64,000 nt of DNA from Sneathiella sp. (GTDB lineage Bacteria; Pseudomonadota; Alphaproteobacteria; Sneathiellales; Sneathiellaceae): the NCBI RefSeq assembly GCF_002694385.1, contig NZ_NZMB01000019.1, positions 37,988 to 101,987 on the forward strand, in the 5' to 3' direction. The notes under the pieces were generated by a model that saw only the letters and a list, made by a program, of their open reading frames with translations, was not told where the DNA came from and did not search any database. The translations under genes and the position numbers were made by a program. Below are positions 28,886 through 37,963 of this stretch, in pieces; positions within the stretch are counted from its first letter, which is position 1, and each line of letters begins with the position of its first letter.

Positions 28886-29743
28886 ATGACAAACGATCAG
28901 TTACTCGCGCAGCTCACGCGCATTGCCGACAGTCTGGAACGTCTCGCCCCGTCCAGCCCGCCCCCGGTTGATCTTGAAAAAGGCGACGCTTTTATATGGG
29001 AGGCGGAAACGAACCGCCTGCGCCTGGTGCCAAAGGTCAATCATGTGGACATGTCCATCCTGCACGGCATCGACCGGGTGCGTGATATTCTATATGAGAA
29101 TACGCTGCGCTTCGCCAAAGGCCTGCCCGCAAACAATGCGCTGCTCTGGGGCGCGCGCGGTATGGGCAAAAGTTCGCTGGTCAAGGCCTCCCACGCCGAG
29201 GTCAACCAGACGACCGGCAGCCGCCTCGTCCTGATTGAAATCCATCGCGAGGATATCCCCTCCCTCCCCCTGTTGATGCAGCAGCTTCAGGAAACCGACC
29301 GGCGCTGCGTCATTTTCTGTGACGATCTGTCCTTTGACAGCGACGATTCCACCTATAAATCGCTGAAAACGGTGCTGGATGGCGGGTTGGAAGGGCGGCC
29401 CGCGAACGTATTATTCTATGCCACTTCCAACCGCCGCCATATGATGCGCCGCGACATGATCGAGAATGAGCGTTCCACCGCCATCATCCCCTCCGAAGCG
29501 GTGGAAGAGAAAGTCTCCCTCTCCGACCGGTTCGGCCTGTGGCTTGGTTTTCATAGCTGCTCGCAGGATGAGTATCTGGAAATGATTCGCCGATATATCA
29601 AACATTACGATATCCCGATCAGCGAGGAGGCCTTCACCGCCGAGGCCATTGAATGGACGCGGACCCGCGGCTCACGCTCAGGGCGGGTTGCCTGGCAGTA
29701 TATCCAGGATCTCGCGGGACGGACCGGAACAAAAATCACCTGA
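28886..29743 (+). CDS. DUF815 family AAA-type ATPase
   Basis: 285 residues from ATG 28886 (TTG 28877 and GTG 28880 are also in frame). Walker A is GARGMGKSSLVKA (about 90-102), Walker B is CVIFCDDLSFD, and LFYATSNRRHMM is a sensor-1 segment. The family is conserved in alphaproteobacteria and is often next to the yajC-secDF cluster, as here, divergently. Substrate and role are not established. tpm-like follows 29 bp downstream. Confidence 0.88.
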   Translation: MTNDQLLAQLTRIADSLERLAPSSPPPVDLEKGDAFIWEAETNRLRLVPKVNHVDMSILHGIDRVRDILYENTLRFAKGLPANNALLWGARGMGKSSLVKASHAEVNQTTGSRLVLIEIHREDIPSLPLLMQQLQETDRRCVIFCDDLSFDSDDSTYKSLKTVLDGGLEGRPANVLFYATSNRRHMMRRDMIENERSTAIIPSEAVEEKVSLSDRFGLWLGFHSCSQDEYLEMIRRYIKHYDIPISEEAFTAEAIEWTRTRGSRSGRVAWQYIQDLAGRTGTKIT

Positions 29744-29772
29744 CTTACCTGACTTAAAAGGAAGGACGCAGC

Positions 29773-30411
29773 ATGGACGCGGATTTCTGGCACAGCAAAT
29801 GGGAAAAGAACGAAATCGGCTTTCATCAGAACAAGCCGAATGATCTGTTCCCCCGCCATTTCGATCGGCTTGACCTCACGCCGGGCGCACGGGTGTTCCT
29901 GCCACTCTGCGGCAAGACGCTGGATATCGGCTGGCTGCTGTCAAAAGGCTATACCGTCGCCGGGGCCGAACTGAATGAAAGTGCCATCCGGCAGCTTTTT
30001 GAAGGCCTCAAGTTGACACCCCATGTCTCGGCGGTCGGCCCCCTGATACAGTATAGCGCCCCCGGTATCGACATTTTCGTTGGCGATATATTTGATCTCG
30101 ACGCAAAGCTTCTGGGCACTGTCGACGCGGTCTATGACCGGGCCGCCCTTGTCGCTCTGCCAACGGAAATGCGGGAGAAATATGCCCGCCATCTGCCGGA
30201 AATCACACAAGCCGCGCCGCAACTTCTGATCACGCTGGACTATGATCAGGCGGAAATGAAGGGCCCACCCTTCGCCATTGACGAAGCGGAAGTCCGCCGT
30301 CTTTATTCCGCCGCCTTCCAGATTGACCTGTTGGAGAAGGCGGATGCCAGCGGATCGCTCAAAAAGGATATCAGGGTGCATCAGGCGGCCTGGCATCTGC
30401 AACCCCGCTGA
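29773..30411 (+). CDS. tpm: Thiopurine S-methyltransferase (TPMT) family protein
   Basis: 212-residue SAM-dependent methyltransferase. The N-terminal FWHSKWEKNEIGFHQNKPN block and SAM-binding VFLPLCGKTLDIGWLL are hallmarks of bacterial TPMT, some of which methylate selenite or tellurite; the natural substrate here is not evident. VYDRAALVALP is the conserved later segment. GAAGGACGC precedes the ATG. It probably shares a message with the DUF815 gene 29 bp upstream. Confidence 0.92.
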   Translation: MDADFWHSKWEKNEIGFHQNKPNDLFPRHFDRLDLTPGARVFLPLCGKTLDIGWLLSKGYTVAGAELNESAIRQLFEGLKLTPHVSAVGPLIQYSAPGIDIFVGDIFDLDAKLLGTVDAVYDRAALVALPTEMREKYARHLPEITQAAPQLLITLDYDQAEMKGPPFAIDEAEVRRLYSAAFQIDLLEKADASGSLKKDIRVHQAAWHLQPR

Positions 30412-30506
30412 GCCCGGGACGGAAACACGCGCTTTACCTTAAAGGTAATTGCCGCCGTTACTGATCGCTGTCATGCTGACCGCCAAACCGACAAGGAGAC
30501 GGACCC

Positions 30507-30920
30507 ATGACAGATAAAGATCTCACCGCCTTTATTCACGAGCGCATGCCGCTGTGCGCCACTCTCGGGATGCGCGCCATAAAGCTGGCCGCCGATGAAG
30601 TGGTCTTCACCCTTGATTGGGCGCCCGGCCTCTGCACCAGCGGTGGCATGATCCATGGCGGCACGGTTATGGCGCTGGCCGATGCGGCGGGCGGGGCCGC
30701 TGCCTTTGCCAATCTGCCGGAGGGGGCAAGCGGCACTTCCACCATTGAATCCAAGACCAACTTCCTCGGCGCCGTGCGGGAAGGCACAGTGAGCGCACGG
30801 GCAAAACCCCTGCATGTCGGCGGTTCCACCATCGTCATCGAGACGGAACTCCGCAATGACGCAGGGAAGCTGATCGCGAAGGTCACGCAGACGCAGACGG
30901 TGCTGCGGCCCCGGACCTGA
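30507..30920 (+). CDS. PaaI family hotdog thioesterase (first of two)
   Basis: 137-residue hotdog-fold acyl-CoA thioesterase. SGGMIHGGTVMALADAAGG carries the central helix with the conserved HGG and the Asp of the PaaI active site. The C-terminal strands VSARAKPLHVGGSTIVIE complete the fold. AAGGAGAC precedes the ATG. There is no phenylacetate operon nearby, so the substrate is open. It is convergent with the M23 lipoprotein gene, 23 bp apart. A second, different PaaI-like protein is at 50151-50564. Confidence 0.88.
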   Translation: MTDKDLTAFIHERMPLCATLGMRAIKLAADEVVFTLDWAPGLCTSGGMIHGGTVMALADAAGGAAAFANLPEGASGTSTIESKTNFLGAVREGTVSARAKPLHVGGSTIVIETELRNDAGKLIAKVTQTQTVLRPRT

Positions 30921-30943
30921 CTGATCGCATAATTTGCGGGAAA

Positions 30944-32191
30944 TCAGTCCAGCATGGCGACGGGATCAACGGCCCGCCCGGATTTACGGATTTCAAAGTG
31001 AAGCTGGCTCTGCGTCACGCTGCCTGATGATCCGGCATAGGCGATGACATCGCCCTTTTTGACCGCATCGCCTTTGGTCACCGCAATCCGGCTGGTATGG
31101 CCATAGGCGGTGACATAACCATCCGCATGGGAAATCAGCAGCAGATTACCAAAGGAGCGCATTTCATTTCCAACATAGGAGACAACGCCGTTTTCCGCCG
31201 CGCGGATGGGCGTTCCCTCCTTCACGGCGATATTAACGCCATCATTATGAAAGCCGGTATCCTTCTTGCCAAAGCCGGAAATTACCTGCCCCTTCACGGG
31301 CCAGGCAAAGGCCTTGCCGCTGCGGGCGGGCGGGGCCTTTGCGGTATATTTGCGGGTCGGCACCGGCGGCAAATCCAGCTTCGCCATCTGATAGGCTGGC
31401 TCTGTCTTTACGGGGGCCGACGCGGGCGGCGATGCGGGCGCCGCGACAGGCGCTGGCGCGGATGCCGGATTGTCCGCCGCAGGTGTCAGTTCCGGCGCTG
31501 ACAATGGCGCACTCAACGGCCCCGAAGAGAGCGGCGCACTGCGGATAACCGACGGGCGTGTCTCCGATGACGGCAGCGCCACCTTTGTGGGCTCGGAATT
31601 GATGATCACGGTCTTGAGCGGCGCATTCGTCTGGCCGGGAACGGTAGGCGCGGGCGCGGGCCAGGCGCTCATATCGTTGGAAGCGACCATCACCTCCGAT
31701 TGTGTCCGGAGGGGGACGCGGATCTCCATCCCCGGTGTCAGTGTATAGGGCGCACTCAGCCCATTGAAATGGGCGACTTCCTGCACCGTCTGATCATAAA
31801 CCCGGGAAATGGCATAGAGTGTCTCGCCGGGGCGCACATCATGACGCTGCACCGTCGGCACCTTGAGCTGCTGGCCGGGATGGATGACATAAGGGGATTG
31901 CAAGCCGTTCAGCGCAATGACAGACGCCGCCGGGACGCTACTGCGGTCCGCAATCTGCGACAGGCTGTCGCCGCGCTGGACGGTCACAAAATGATAGGAA
32001 AGACCCTGATAATTCGGGGCGAAGTTGTCCGCCACCACAACCCGCGAAGGGGTTGGCGCAGGACTTGGCGTGCGGATGGCCTTGGCACTCCGGTTCTGCG
32101 GCAGGTAGACGTCATAAAGACATCCCGCCAGCAGGGGGAGCAGAAGGCTTACGCAGGCAACGCGACTGAAAAAAGATACATACCTCGCCAT
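30944..32191 (-). CDS. NlpD-like lipoprotein: two LysM domains and a degenerate M23 domain
   Basis: 415 residues. A lipoprotein signal ends LLPLLAGC (Cys23 lipidated). LysM repeats lie at about 65-112 (VQRGDSLSQIA) and 115-160 (VRPGETLYAIS), then an Ala/Pro-rich linker to about 290, then the LytM/M23 domain. The first zinc-ligand region reads HNDGVNIA, with Asn where catalytic members have Asp (H-x-G-x-D type); the later YGH and QLHFEI are kept. Such degenerate LytM proteins usually activate amidases for cell separation (known for NlpD/EnvC), which is the likely role here. It is last in the tat-serS-surE-pcm run. Confidence 0.9.
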   Translation of the reverse strand: MARYVSFFSRVACVSLLLPLLAGCLYDVYLPQNRSAKAIRTPSPAPTPSRVVVADNFAPNYQGLSYHFVTVQRGDSLSQIADRSSVPAASVIALNGLQSPYVIHPGQQLKVPTVQRHDVRPGETLYAISRVYDQTVQEVAHFNGLSAPYTLTPGMEIRVPLRTQSEVMVASNDMSAWPAPAPTVPGQTNAPLKTVIINSEPTKVALPSSETRPSVIRSAPLSSGPLSAPLSAPELTPAADNPASAPAPVAAPASPPASAPVKTEPAYQMAKLDLPPVPTRKYTAKAPPARSGKAFAWPVKGQVISGFGKKDTGFHNDGVNIAVKEGTPIRAAENGVVSYVGNEMRSFGNLLLISHADGYVTAYGHTSRIAVTKGDAVKKGDVIAYAGSSGSVTQSQLHFEIRKSGRAVDPVAMLD

Positions 32192-32269
32192 AATGCGCTT
32201 ATATTAAGCATAAATGACGGAAAGTCACAACAAAATTAACCACATACAAGATGTAGTATCGCCTTAAGA

Positions 32270-32911
32270 TTATTCAGCAACCCCTTGAACCATCGGCACG
32301 AATCTGACAGGCAACAGAACCTCCTCTGAGAGATTGCCCGCCTCATCGCGTGTGATCCGCAGGATATGCTGGCTGGTGGAATCCCGCCCCACCGGCAGCA
32401 CCATAATGCCGTCGGGGGCAAGCTGATCTATCAGCGCCTGGGGCACTTCCTCAGCCGCGGCGGTAACCAGAATGCGGTCAAACGGCGCCTGCTCCGGCCA
32501 GCCTTTATAGCCATCGCCGACCCGCGCCGTGATATTGGTGATCTTCAGTTCCTCGAAGGCTTTCTCTGCCGTCTCCAGCAGATTGCGATAACGCTCAATC
32601 GAATAGACCCGGCGGCTGAGCCGCGCCAGGATTGCCGTCTGATAGCCCGATCCGGTACCGATCTCCAGCACCTTGCGCCGCTTGTCGAGATTGAGGAGCT
32701 GCGTCATATAGGCGACGATATAGGGCTGGCTGATGGTCTGGCCGCTGGCAATGGGCAGCGCAATATTCTCATAGGCGCGGTCGCGAAAGGTCGGCGGCAC
32801 GAACACATCCCGCGGCACCCGCTCGACCGCCGACAGTACATCGGTGTTACTGATCCCCTGCCGGCGCAGCTCCATGATCAGACGGATTTTCTGGGCCGGA
32901 TTGTCGTTCAC
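32270..32911 (-). CDS. pcm: Protein-L-isoaspartate O-methyltransferase
   Basis: 213 residues from GTG 32911, which overlaps the surE stop as GTGA and so fixes the start. RVPRDVFVPP, SGQTISQPYIVAYM and the SAM motif VLEIGTGSGYQTA are the canonical PCMT signatures. It repairs isoaspartyl damage in cytoplasmic proteins. Coupling to surE and the following NlpD-like gene repeats the surE-pcm-nlpD order known from E. coli. A second, divergent PCMT-like gene is at 58819-59475. Confidence 0.96.
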   Translation of the reverse strand: MNDNPAQKIRLIMELRRQGISNTDVLSAVERVPRDVFVPPTFRDRAYENIALPIASGQTISQPYIVAYMTQLLNLDKRRKVLEIGTGSGYQTAILARLSRRVYSIERYRNLLETAEKAFEELKITNITARVGDGYKGWPEQAPFDRILVTAAAEEVPQALIDQLAPDGIMVLPVGRDSTSQHILRITRDEAGNLSEEVLLPVRFVPMVQGVAE

Positions 32912-33663
32912 GAGAAGGCCTTTTGCATTTTCTGGGCGAGCGGGATATCCGTCAGGTTCAGCGACAACGGCGTCACCGAGACGCTGCCATTGGCAACGGC
33001 CCACAGGTCTGACCCTTTCTGTGGTGTGCCGAGCGAGGGGCGATATCCGAGCCAGAAATAATCCCGGCCGCGCGCATCGACCCGCGCGTCAATGGACAGG
33101 TTGGACAGATCGCGCTTTCCCTGATGCGTGATATCGACCCCCACAACCTCACCGGGCGGCACAGGCGGGAAGTTGATATTGATCAGGACATCCGGCGCCC
33201 ATTCGAATTTCAGCAACCGGCGAATAATGTCGGGGGCCAGTGATTCCGCCGTTTCCCAGTAAAAGGTATCGGTGTCCAGCAGGCACTGGCTGAGGGCGAT
33301 AGAGCGGATACCAAGCAGGGTTCCTTCGCTCGCCGCCGCGACGGTCCCCGAATAGAGCACATCTTCGCCCAGGTTGCCGCCCCGGTTAACGCCCGACAGG
33401 ATCAGGTCCGGCCTTTCATCCTTGAACAGATAGTTCATCGCCATCATCACGCAATCGGTTGGCGTTCCCTCCACCGAATATTCATGTTCATCATATCGAT
33501 GGACACGCAGCGGATCATGCAGCGTCAGCGAACGCGAGGCGCCGCTCTGCTCTTTCTCGGGGGCGACAATATAGACATCATCAGAAAGCTCTGCGGCGAT
33601 ACGCCGGAGCGTCTGCATTCCCGGCGCGTTGAAGCCGTCATCGTTACTCAGTAAAATTCGCAA
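32908..33663 (-). CDS. surE: 5'/3'-nucleotidase SurE
   Basis: 251-residue metal-dependent nucleoside monophosphate phosphatase. It starts at TTG 33663 (AGGA ten bases upstream) giving RILLSNDDGFNAPG, where the paired Asp residues bind metal. SGASRSLTL, VEGTPTDCVMMAM and SGVNRGGNLGEDVLYSGTV are the family blocks. Upstream serS ends 22 bp away; downstream pcm overlaps by four bases. Length is standard. Confidence 0.96.
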   Translation of the reverse strand: MRILLSNDDGFNAPGMQTLRRIAAELSDDVYIVAPEKEQSGASRSLTLHDPLRVHRYDEHEYSVEGTPTDCVMMAMNYLFKDERPDLILSGVNRGGNLGEDVLYSGTVAAASEGTLLGIRSIALSQCLLDTDTFYWETAESLAPDIIRRLLKFEWAPDVLININFPPVPPGEVVGVDITHQGKRDLSNLSIDARVDARGRDYFWLGYRPSLGTPQKGSDLWAVANGSVSVTPLSLNLTDIPLAQKMQKAFS

Positions 33664-33685
33664 CTTGCCATTCCTTTTCTTATTT

Positions 33686-34960
33686 TCAAGCGGCGCAGAT
33701 TTCCGTGACCCCGCCCATATAGGGAACCAGCACCTCGGGGATCCGGATGGAACCGTCCGCCTGCTGATAATTTTCCATGACCGCGATCAGCGTCCGCCCG
33801 ACCGCCAGGCCTGAGCCGTTCAGCGTATGAACAAAGGCCGTTCCCTTCTCCCCTTCCGGGCGATAGCGGGCCTTCATACGGCGGGCCTGGAAATCGCCGC
33901 AGTTGGAACAGCTTGAAATCTCGCGATAGCTGTTCTGTCCCGGCAACCAGACTTCGATATCATAGGTCTTGCGCGCACCGAAACCGGTATCGCCGCTGCA
34001 CAGCACGACAACGCGGTACGGCAGGCCGAGGCGTTTCAGGATATCCTCCGCACAGGCCGTCATGCGTTCATGCTCGGCTTGCGACTGATCGGGCGTGGTG
34101 ATGGAAACCATCTCGACCTTGGTGAACTGATGCTGGCGCAGCATACCGGCCGTATCCTTGCCCGCCGAGCCCGCTTCGGAGCGGAAGCAGAGCGTATGGG
34201 CGGTAAAGCGCTTCGGCAAGTCGCTCTCGACAAGGATACTCTCACTCACGATATTGGTGAGCGGCACCTCCGCCGTCGGGATCATATATTGATCGTCGGA
34301 GATCTTGTAAAGATCCTCCTCGAATTTGGGAAGCTGGCCGGTGCCATAAAGGGCGCTGCCGCGCACCATGACGGGCGGAGAGACTTCGAGATACCCTTTC
34401 TCCAGCGTATGGACATCCAGCATGAAAGCGCCCAGCGCCCGCTCCAGCCGGGCGATCTGGCCGCTGGTCACGACAAAGCGCGACCCCGACAGCTTCGCCG
34501 CCGTCGCGAAATCCATCAGGCCGAGGGCCTCGCCCAGCTCATAATGCTCCTTCGGTTCGAAATTGAAGGAAGGGGCGTCGCCAACCCGGCGGAGCTCGAC
34601 ATTCTCCGTCTCATCGGCCCCGTCCGGCACATCGGCGTCCAGAATATTCGGCAGCCCGCTGAGCTTCGTGTCAAGTATCTCCTGCAAATCCCGCTCTACT
34701 TTTATGAATCTTTGCGTCTCGTCCTTAAGCTCCGCCACCTCGCGGATCAGCACCTCGGCATCACCGCCGGACGCCTTGGCCTTGCCGATCTCTTTCGCCG
34801 CCGCATTGCGCCGCGCCTGCATATCCTGCAGATGCGTTTGAGTGTCCCGCCAGTTCCTATCAGTCCCGAGTAAATCATCGGACTGCGGCGGCAGGCCGCG
34901 CCGTTTCATTGCCGCATCGAAGTCTTGCGGATTTTCCCTGATCCATTTCAAGTCAAGCAT
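33686..34960 (-). CDS. serS: Seryl-tRNA synthetase
   Basis: 424-residue class II synthetase. The N-terminal helical arm (about 1-110) binds the tRNA long variable arm. Motif 2 (FRSEAGSAG) and motif 3 ([17 protein letters not shown]) are intact, as is the TAEVPLTN block. No editing-domain addition is seen. It sits between tatC (130 bp) and surE (22 bp), the usual alphaproteobacterial place. Confidence 0.97.
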   Translation of the reverse strand: MLDLKWIRENPQDFDAAMKRRGLPPQSDDLLGTDRNWRDTQTHLQDMQARRNAAAKEIGKAKASGGDAEVLIREVAELKDETQRFIKVERDLQEILDTKLSGLPNILDADVPDGADETENVELRRVGDAPSFNFEPKEHYELGEALGLMDFATAAKLSGSRFVVTSGQIARLERALGAFMLDVHTLEKGYLEVSPPVMVRGSALYGTGQLPKFEEDLYKISDDQYMIPTAEVPLTNIVSESILVESDLPKRFTAHTLCFRSEAGSAGKDTAGMLRQHQFTKVEMVSITTPDQSQAEHERMTACAEDILKRLGLPYRVVVLCSGDTGFGARKTYDIEVWLPGQNSYREISSCSNCGDFQARRMKARYRPEGEKGTAFVHTLNGSGLAVGRTLIAVMENYQQADGSIRIPEVLVPYMGGVTEICAA

Positions 34961-35089
34961 GTTACGCCATTTCGTTTCCGGGTGGATGTCCTGTGTATAA
35001 GGGCGCAGCCGCCCGACGTCCAGAGGGCTTTCTGCCGCACCGGGTTTTTATCGCAAATTTGTTGTGACGATCCCACAGGGCCGCCGCTC

Positions 35090-35962
35090 TCAGTCGGCGT
35101 CGTCTTCCATTTCCGCCGCCTCGCGCCGTTTCTCGATCATACGGACGCTGATGATGGAAATACCATAAAGCACGATAATCGGTATGGCGAGGGTGATCTG
35201 GCTGAGCGGATCCGGCGGCGTCAAAATGGCCGCCACAATAAAGGCGAACACAACCGCATATTTGAATTTCGACTTCAGCCCGGCGGAGGAAACAATCCCG
35301 ACCCGGCCCAGCAGGGTCAGCAGGACAGGAAGCTGGAAACACAGCCCGAAGGCAAAAATAAGCTGCATGGACAGGCTGAGATATTCACTGACCCGTGTTT
35401 CCGACTGGATCGGCAGGGTTGCCTGTTCCGCCGGTGTCGGCAGATAGCTTGCCATGGCCGGATATTCCGAAACGATGGCCGCAACGGCGCGCGCATAAAG
35501 GCTCAGCCCCCCATTACTTTCAAAGCTGAGCAGGAACTTCCAGGCCAGCGGCATGACGATTTCATAGGCCAGTGCCCCGCCCAGAAAAAACAGGACCGGC
35601 GTTACAATCAGAAAGGGCAGAAAGGCGCGCTTTTCATTCTTATACAGGCCGGGGGCAACGAAAATCCAGATTTGCGACGCAATTATCGGAAAGGAAATGA
35701 ACATGCCCGCGAAAAAGGCGATCTTGATATAGGTGAAAAAGGCTTCATGCAGGCCGGTGAAGATCATCCGCCGCCCTTCCAGATCATCGCCAAGCGCCGC
35801 CACCAACGGCCGCACGAGGAATGCGAACAACTCCTCCGACACCAGATAGCAGAGGATAAAGGCGACCAGAAGCGCCACAACCGAATAGACGAGCCGGTTG
35901 CGGAACTCGATCAGATGCTCCATCAGCGGCGCCTTGTGTTCGTCGATCTCGCTTTCGTTCAC
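35090..35962 (-). CDS. tatC: Sec-independent protein translocase TatC
   Basis: 290-residue six-helix membrane protein that recognises twin-arginine signal peptides. MEHLIEFRNRLVYSV at the N-terminus, FAFLVRPL and the GVFFVLTPPDPLSQ-like end (ILTPPDPLSQITLAIP) are diagnostic. The start is GTG 35962, overlapping the tatB stop (GTGA). The periplasmic loop after helix 3 is longer than in E. coli TatC, as in other alphaproteobacteria. The charged C-terminal tail is cytoplasmic. Confidence 0.97.
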   Translation of the reverse strand: MNESEIDEHKAPLMEHLIEFRNRLVYSVVALLVAFILCYLVSEELFAFLVRPLVAALGDDLEGRRMIFTGLHEAFFTYIKIAFFAGMFISFPIIASQIWIFVAPGLYKNEKRAFLPFLIVTPVLFFLGGALAYEIVMPLAWKFLLSFESNGGLSLYARAVAAIVSEYPAMASYLPTPAEQATLPIQSETRVSEYLSLSMQLIFAFGLCFQLPVLLTLLGRVGIVSSAGLKSKFKYAVVFAFIVAAILTPPDPLSQITLAIPIIVLYGISIISVRMIEKRREAAEMEDDAD

Positions 35963-36447
35963 GATGCTTTTGTTTCCGAACTGGACTTGAGGGAGGTGTC
36001 AGAGGTGCTGGAAGAAGCCTTGGACGCAGGAGATGCGTCCGCCGAAGCGGCGGCGCCCTTTTCCGCATTGTCTCCGGAGGGGGTCGTCGCCGTTGCCGTT
36101 GCTGTCGCGCTTGCCGTGACGGCGGCTTTGCCGTTCCCCGACGGCGTGTCTTTTATCTCCGGTTTGATATCGTTGAACATGCCCTGCATGGAACCGGTCG
36201 GGTCAACCGCATCCTCCACCTGCTTCTTGATATTGAAGTCGGTGCTGCTGATATCTTTTTTGATATCATCCAGTTCCGCCTCACGGGCGAGATCGTTGAT
36301 GCCGGATTGGAACTCCCGCGCCATTGCCCGCGCCTTGCGGATATATTTGCCAATGGTGGCAATGGCGCGCGGCAGGTCTTTCGGGCCGACGACCAGCACC
36401 GCGATCACCAGCACAACGACCATTTCCGTCCAGCCAATATCAAACAT
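35959..36447 (-). CDS. tatB: Sec-independent protein translocase TatB
   Basis: 162 residues. The N-terminal membrane hairpin (FDIGWTEMVVVLVIAVLVVG then PKDLPRA) contains the conserved Glu in the helix and the Gly-Pro hinge, the TatB pattern. An amphipathic helix follows to about residue 65, and the remainder is an Ala/Ser/Thr-rich, probably unstructured tail. It overlaps tatC by four bases and lies 52 bp after tatA. Confidence 0.95.
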   Translation of the reverse strand: MFDIGWTEMVVVLVIAVLVVGPKDLPRAIATIGKYIRKARAMAREFQSGINDLAREAELDDIKKDISSTDFNIKKQVEDAVDPTGSMQGMFNDIKPEIKDTPSGNGKAAVTASATATATATTPSGDNAEKGAAASADASPASKASSSTSDTSLKSSSETKAS

Positions 36448-36499
36448 GGCTATTCACATTATCCAAATTGAATGTCACATGAAAAAGGCGGCAGTGCAC

Positions 36500-36727
36500 T
36501 TAGCCCTGAGCCGCCTTGTCCTTGTTTTCCGTCTGCTCGCTTTTGGCAGATTCAAGGGCTTCCGGTTTGGATTCCGCCGCTTTCGGCTCATCCTCCTCAT
36601 TCATGCCCTTTTTGAAATTCTTGATGCCTTTAGCAAGATCTCCGGCAACGCGGGGCAGCTTGCCCGCGCCGAAAATGATCAGCACGATGACAAGGATCAG
36701 AATTATTTGCCACGGACCAATACTCAT
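36500..36727 (-). CDS. tatA: Sec-independent protein translocase TatA
   Basis: 75-residue pore-forming Tat subunit. One membrane helix (IILILVIVLIIFGAGKLP) ends in the FGAGKLP hinge, followed by an amphipathic helix with AKGIKNFKKGM and a Lys/Glu tail. It is first in tatABC. The 150 bp upstream, behind the ABC transporter gene, should hold its promoter. Confidence 0.96.
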   Translation of the reverse strand: MSIGPWQIILILVIVLIIFGAGKLPRVAGDLAKGIKNFKKGMNEEDEPKAAESKPEALESAKSEQTENKDKAAQG

Positions 36728-36877
36728 TTCTCAGCTCCTGTTCCCGTCGCGGGAATTTGTCAATTCATGTATCGTCCACAAATACAAAACAGTTTCCGTA
36801 TCAGGACCTTCTAATACAAACCTCTGAATATCCCTCAACTCATACTATATAAAGGCCGCGTCCCGTTTATACGACAT

Positions 36878-37963
36878 TTAATTTTCATTGGACACGGCTT
36901 TATCGCCGATTTCGTCATTTTCCCGCCCCGGGAAAATAAACACCCCTTCGGGATTGAGCGACAAGGAGCACCGATCCCCCGCTTCTGGGCGGCTGAAGGA
37001 CGCCATGCGCGCGGTCACGCACACTCCGCTCGGGAATTTAAGATCGACAAGGGCATAGGCGCCCAGATTACGGGATAAAATCACCTCTGCCGTCGGCTGG
37101 CTGGGATCCACCACGGGCAGCAGGCGAATCGCCTCCGGCCGGATCAACAGCTCATCGGTCATAATATCCTTCGTTGCCACCGATACCGGGATGCTGCCAA
37201 GGTCCGTTTGAAAAGCATTGTCCATCCGCCGCGCCGGTACCCGGTTCACATCGCCCAGAAATGACGCCACAAAGGCATTGGCCGGATAGTTATAGAGGGC
37301 GCCTGCACTGCCCTGCTGGACAATCCGCCCCTTCTGCATCAGAACAATCTCATCGGCCATGCGCATCGCCTCCTCCGGATCGTGGGTGACCATCAGCACG
37401 GTGGTGCCCATGTCCTTCAGCAGCGCCAGCGTCTCATCTCGCACCCGGTTGCGCAGCACCACATCCAGGCCGGAGAAAGGCTCATCCATCAGGATCAGGC
37501 GCGGGTTCGGGGCCAGCGCCCGGGCCAGCGCAACCCGCTGCTGCTCCCCGCCGGACAGCATATGCGGATATTTCTTCGCCGCATCGACAAGGCGCACCGT
37601 TTCCAGCATCTGCAGGGCACGCGCGCGCCGCTCTCCTGCGGCCAGATCGGACAGGCCAAAGGCGACATTGTCCAGCACCGTCAGATGCGGAAACAGGGCG
37701 TAATCCTGAAACACCAGCCCGACGCGGCGATTTTCCGGCCCAATGAAAACCCGCTCATCGGCCATCACCTCTCCGGCGATATGGATGCGGCCCGCATAGG
37801 GCCTCTCCAGCCCGGCGGCAAGGCGTAATGTCGTCGATTTACCACAGCCGGACGGACCCAACAGGCATACAAGCCGCCCCGTGCCCACCTCCAGACGGTC
37901 GATATCGACGGAGTTGATCCCGTCATACCGGTGACAGACATTTTCAAAGATCAGACTACTCAT
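36878..37963 (-). CDS. ABC transporter ATPase, ferric-iron (FbpC) type
   Basis: 361 residues from ATG 37963 (TGATG overlap with the permease stop; GTG 37966 also possible). Walker A GPSGCGKSTTLR, signature LSGGEQQRVALARAL, Walker B LILMDEPFSGLD and switch His in VTHDPEEAMRMAD are intact, and a TOBE-type region follows from about 240. The arrangement with a two-domain permease matches Fbp/Afu-type iron(III) importers; spermidine or thiamine use cannot be excluded from sequence. No periplasmic binding protein gene is adjacent. Confidence 0.88.
   Translation of the reverse strand: MSSLIFENVCHRYDGINSVDIDRLEVGTGRLVCLLGPSGCGKSTTLRLAAGLERPYAGRIHIAGEVMADERVFIGPENRRVGLVFQDYALFPHLTVLDNVAFGLSDLAAGERRARALQMLETVRLVDAAKKYPHMLSGGEQQRVALARALAPNPRLILMDEPFSGLDVVLRNRVRDETLALLKDMGTTVLMVTHDPEEAMRMADEIVLMQKGRIVQQGSAGALYNYPANAFVASFLGDVNRVPARRMDNAFQTDLGSIPVSVATKDIMTDELLIRPEAIRLLPVVDPSQPTAEVILSRNLGAYALVDLKFPSGVCVTARMASFSRPEAGDRCSLSLNPEGVFIFPGRENDEIGDKAVSNEN

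Noticed and set aside
34925-36814. 629-residue open frame opposite the tat genes
   Set aside because: Antisense of tatA, tatB, tatC and part of the intergenic DNA; no plausible protein.
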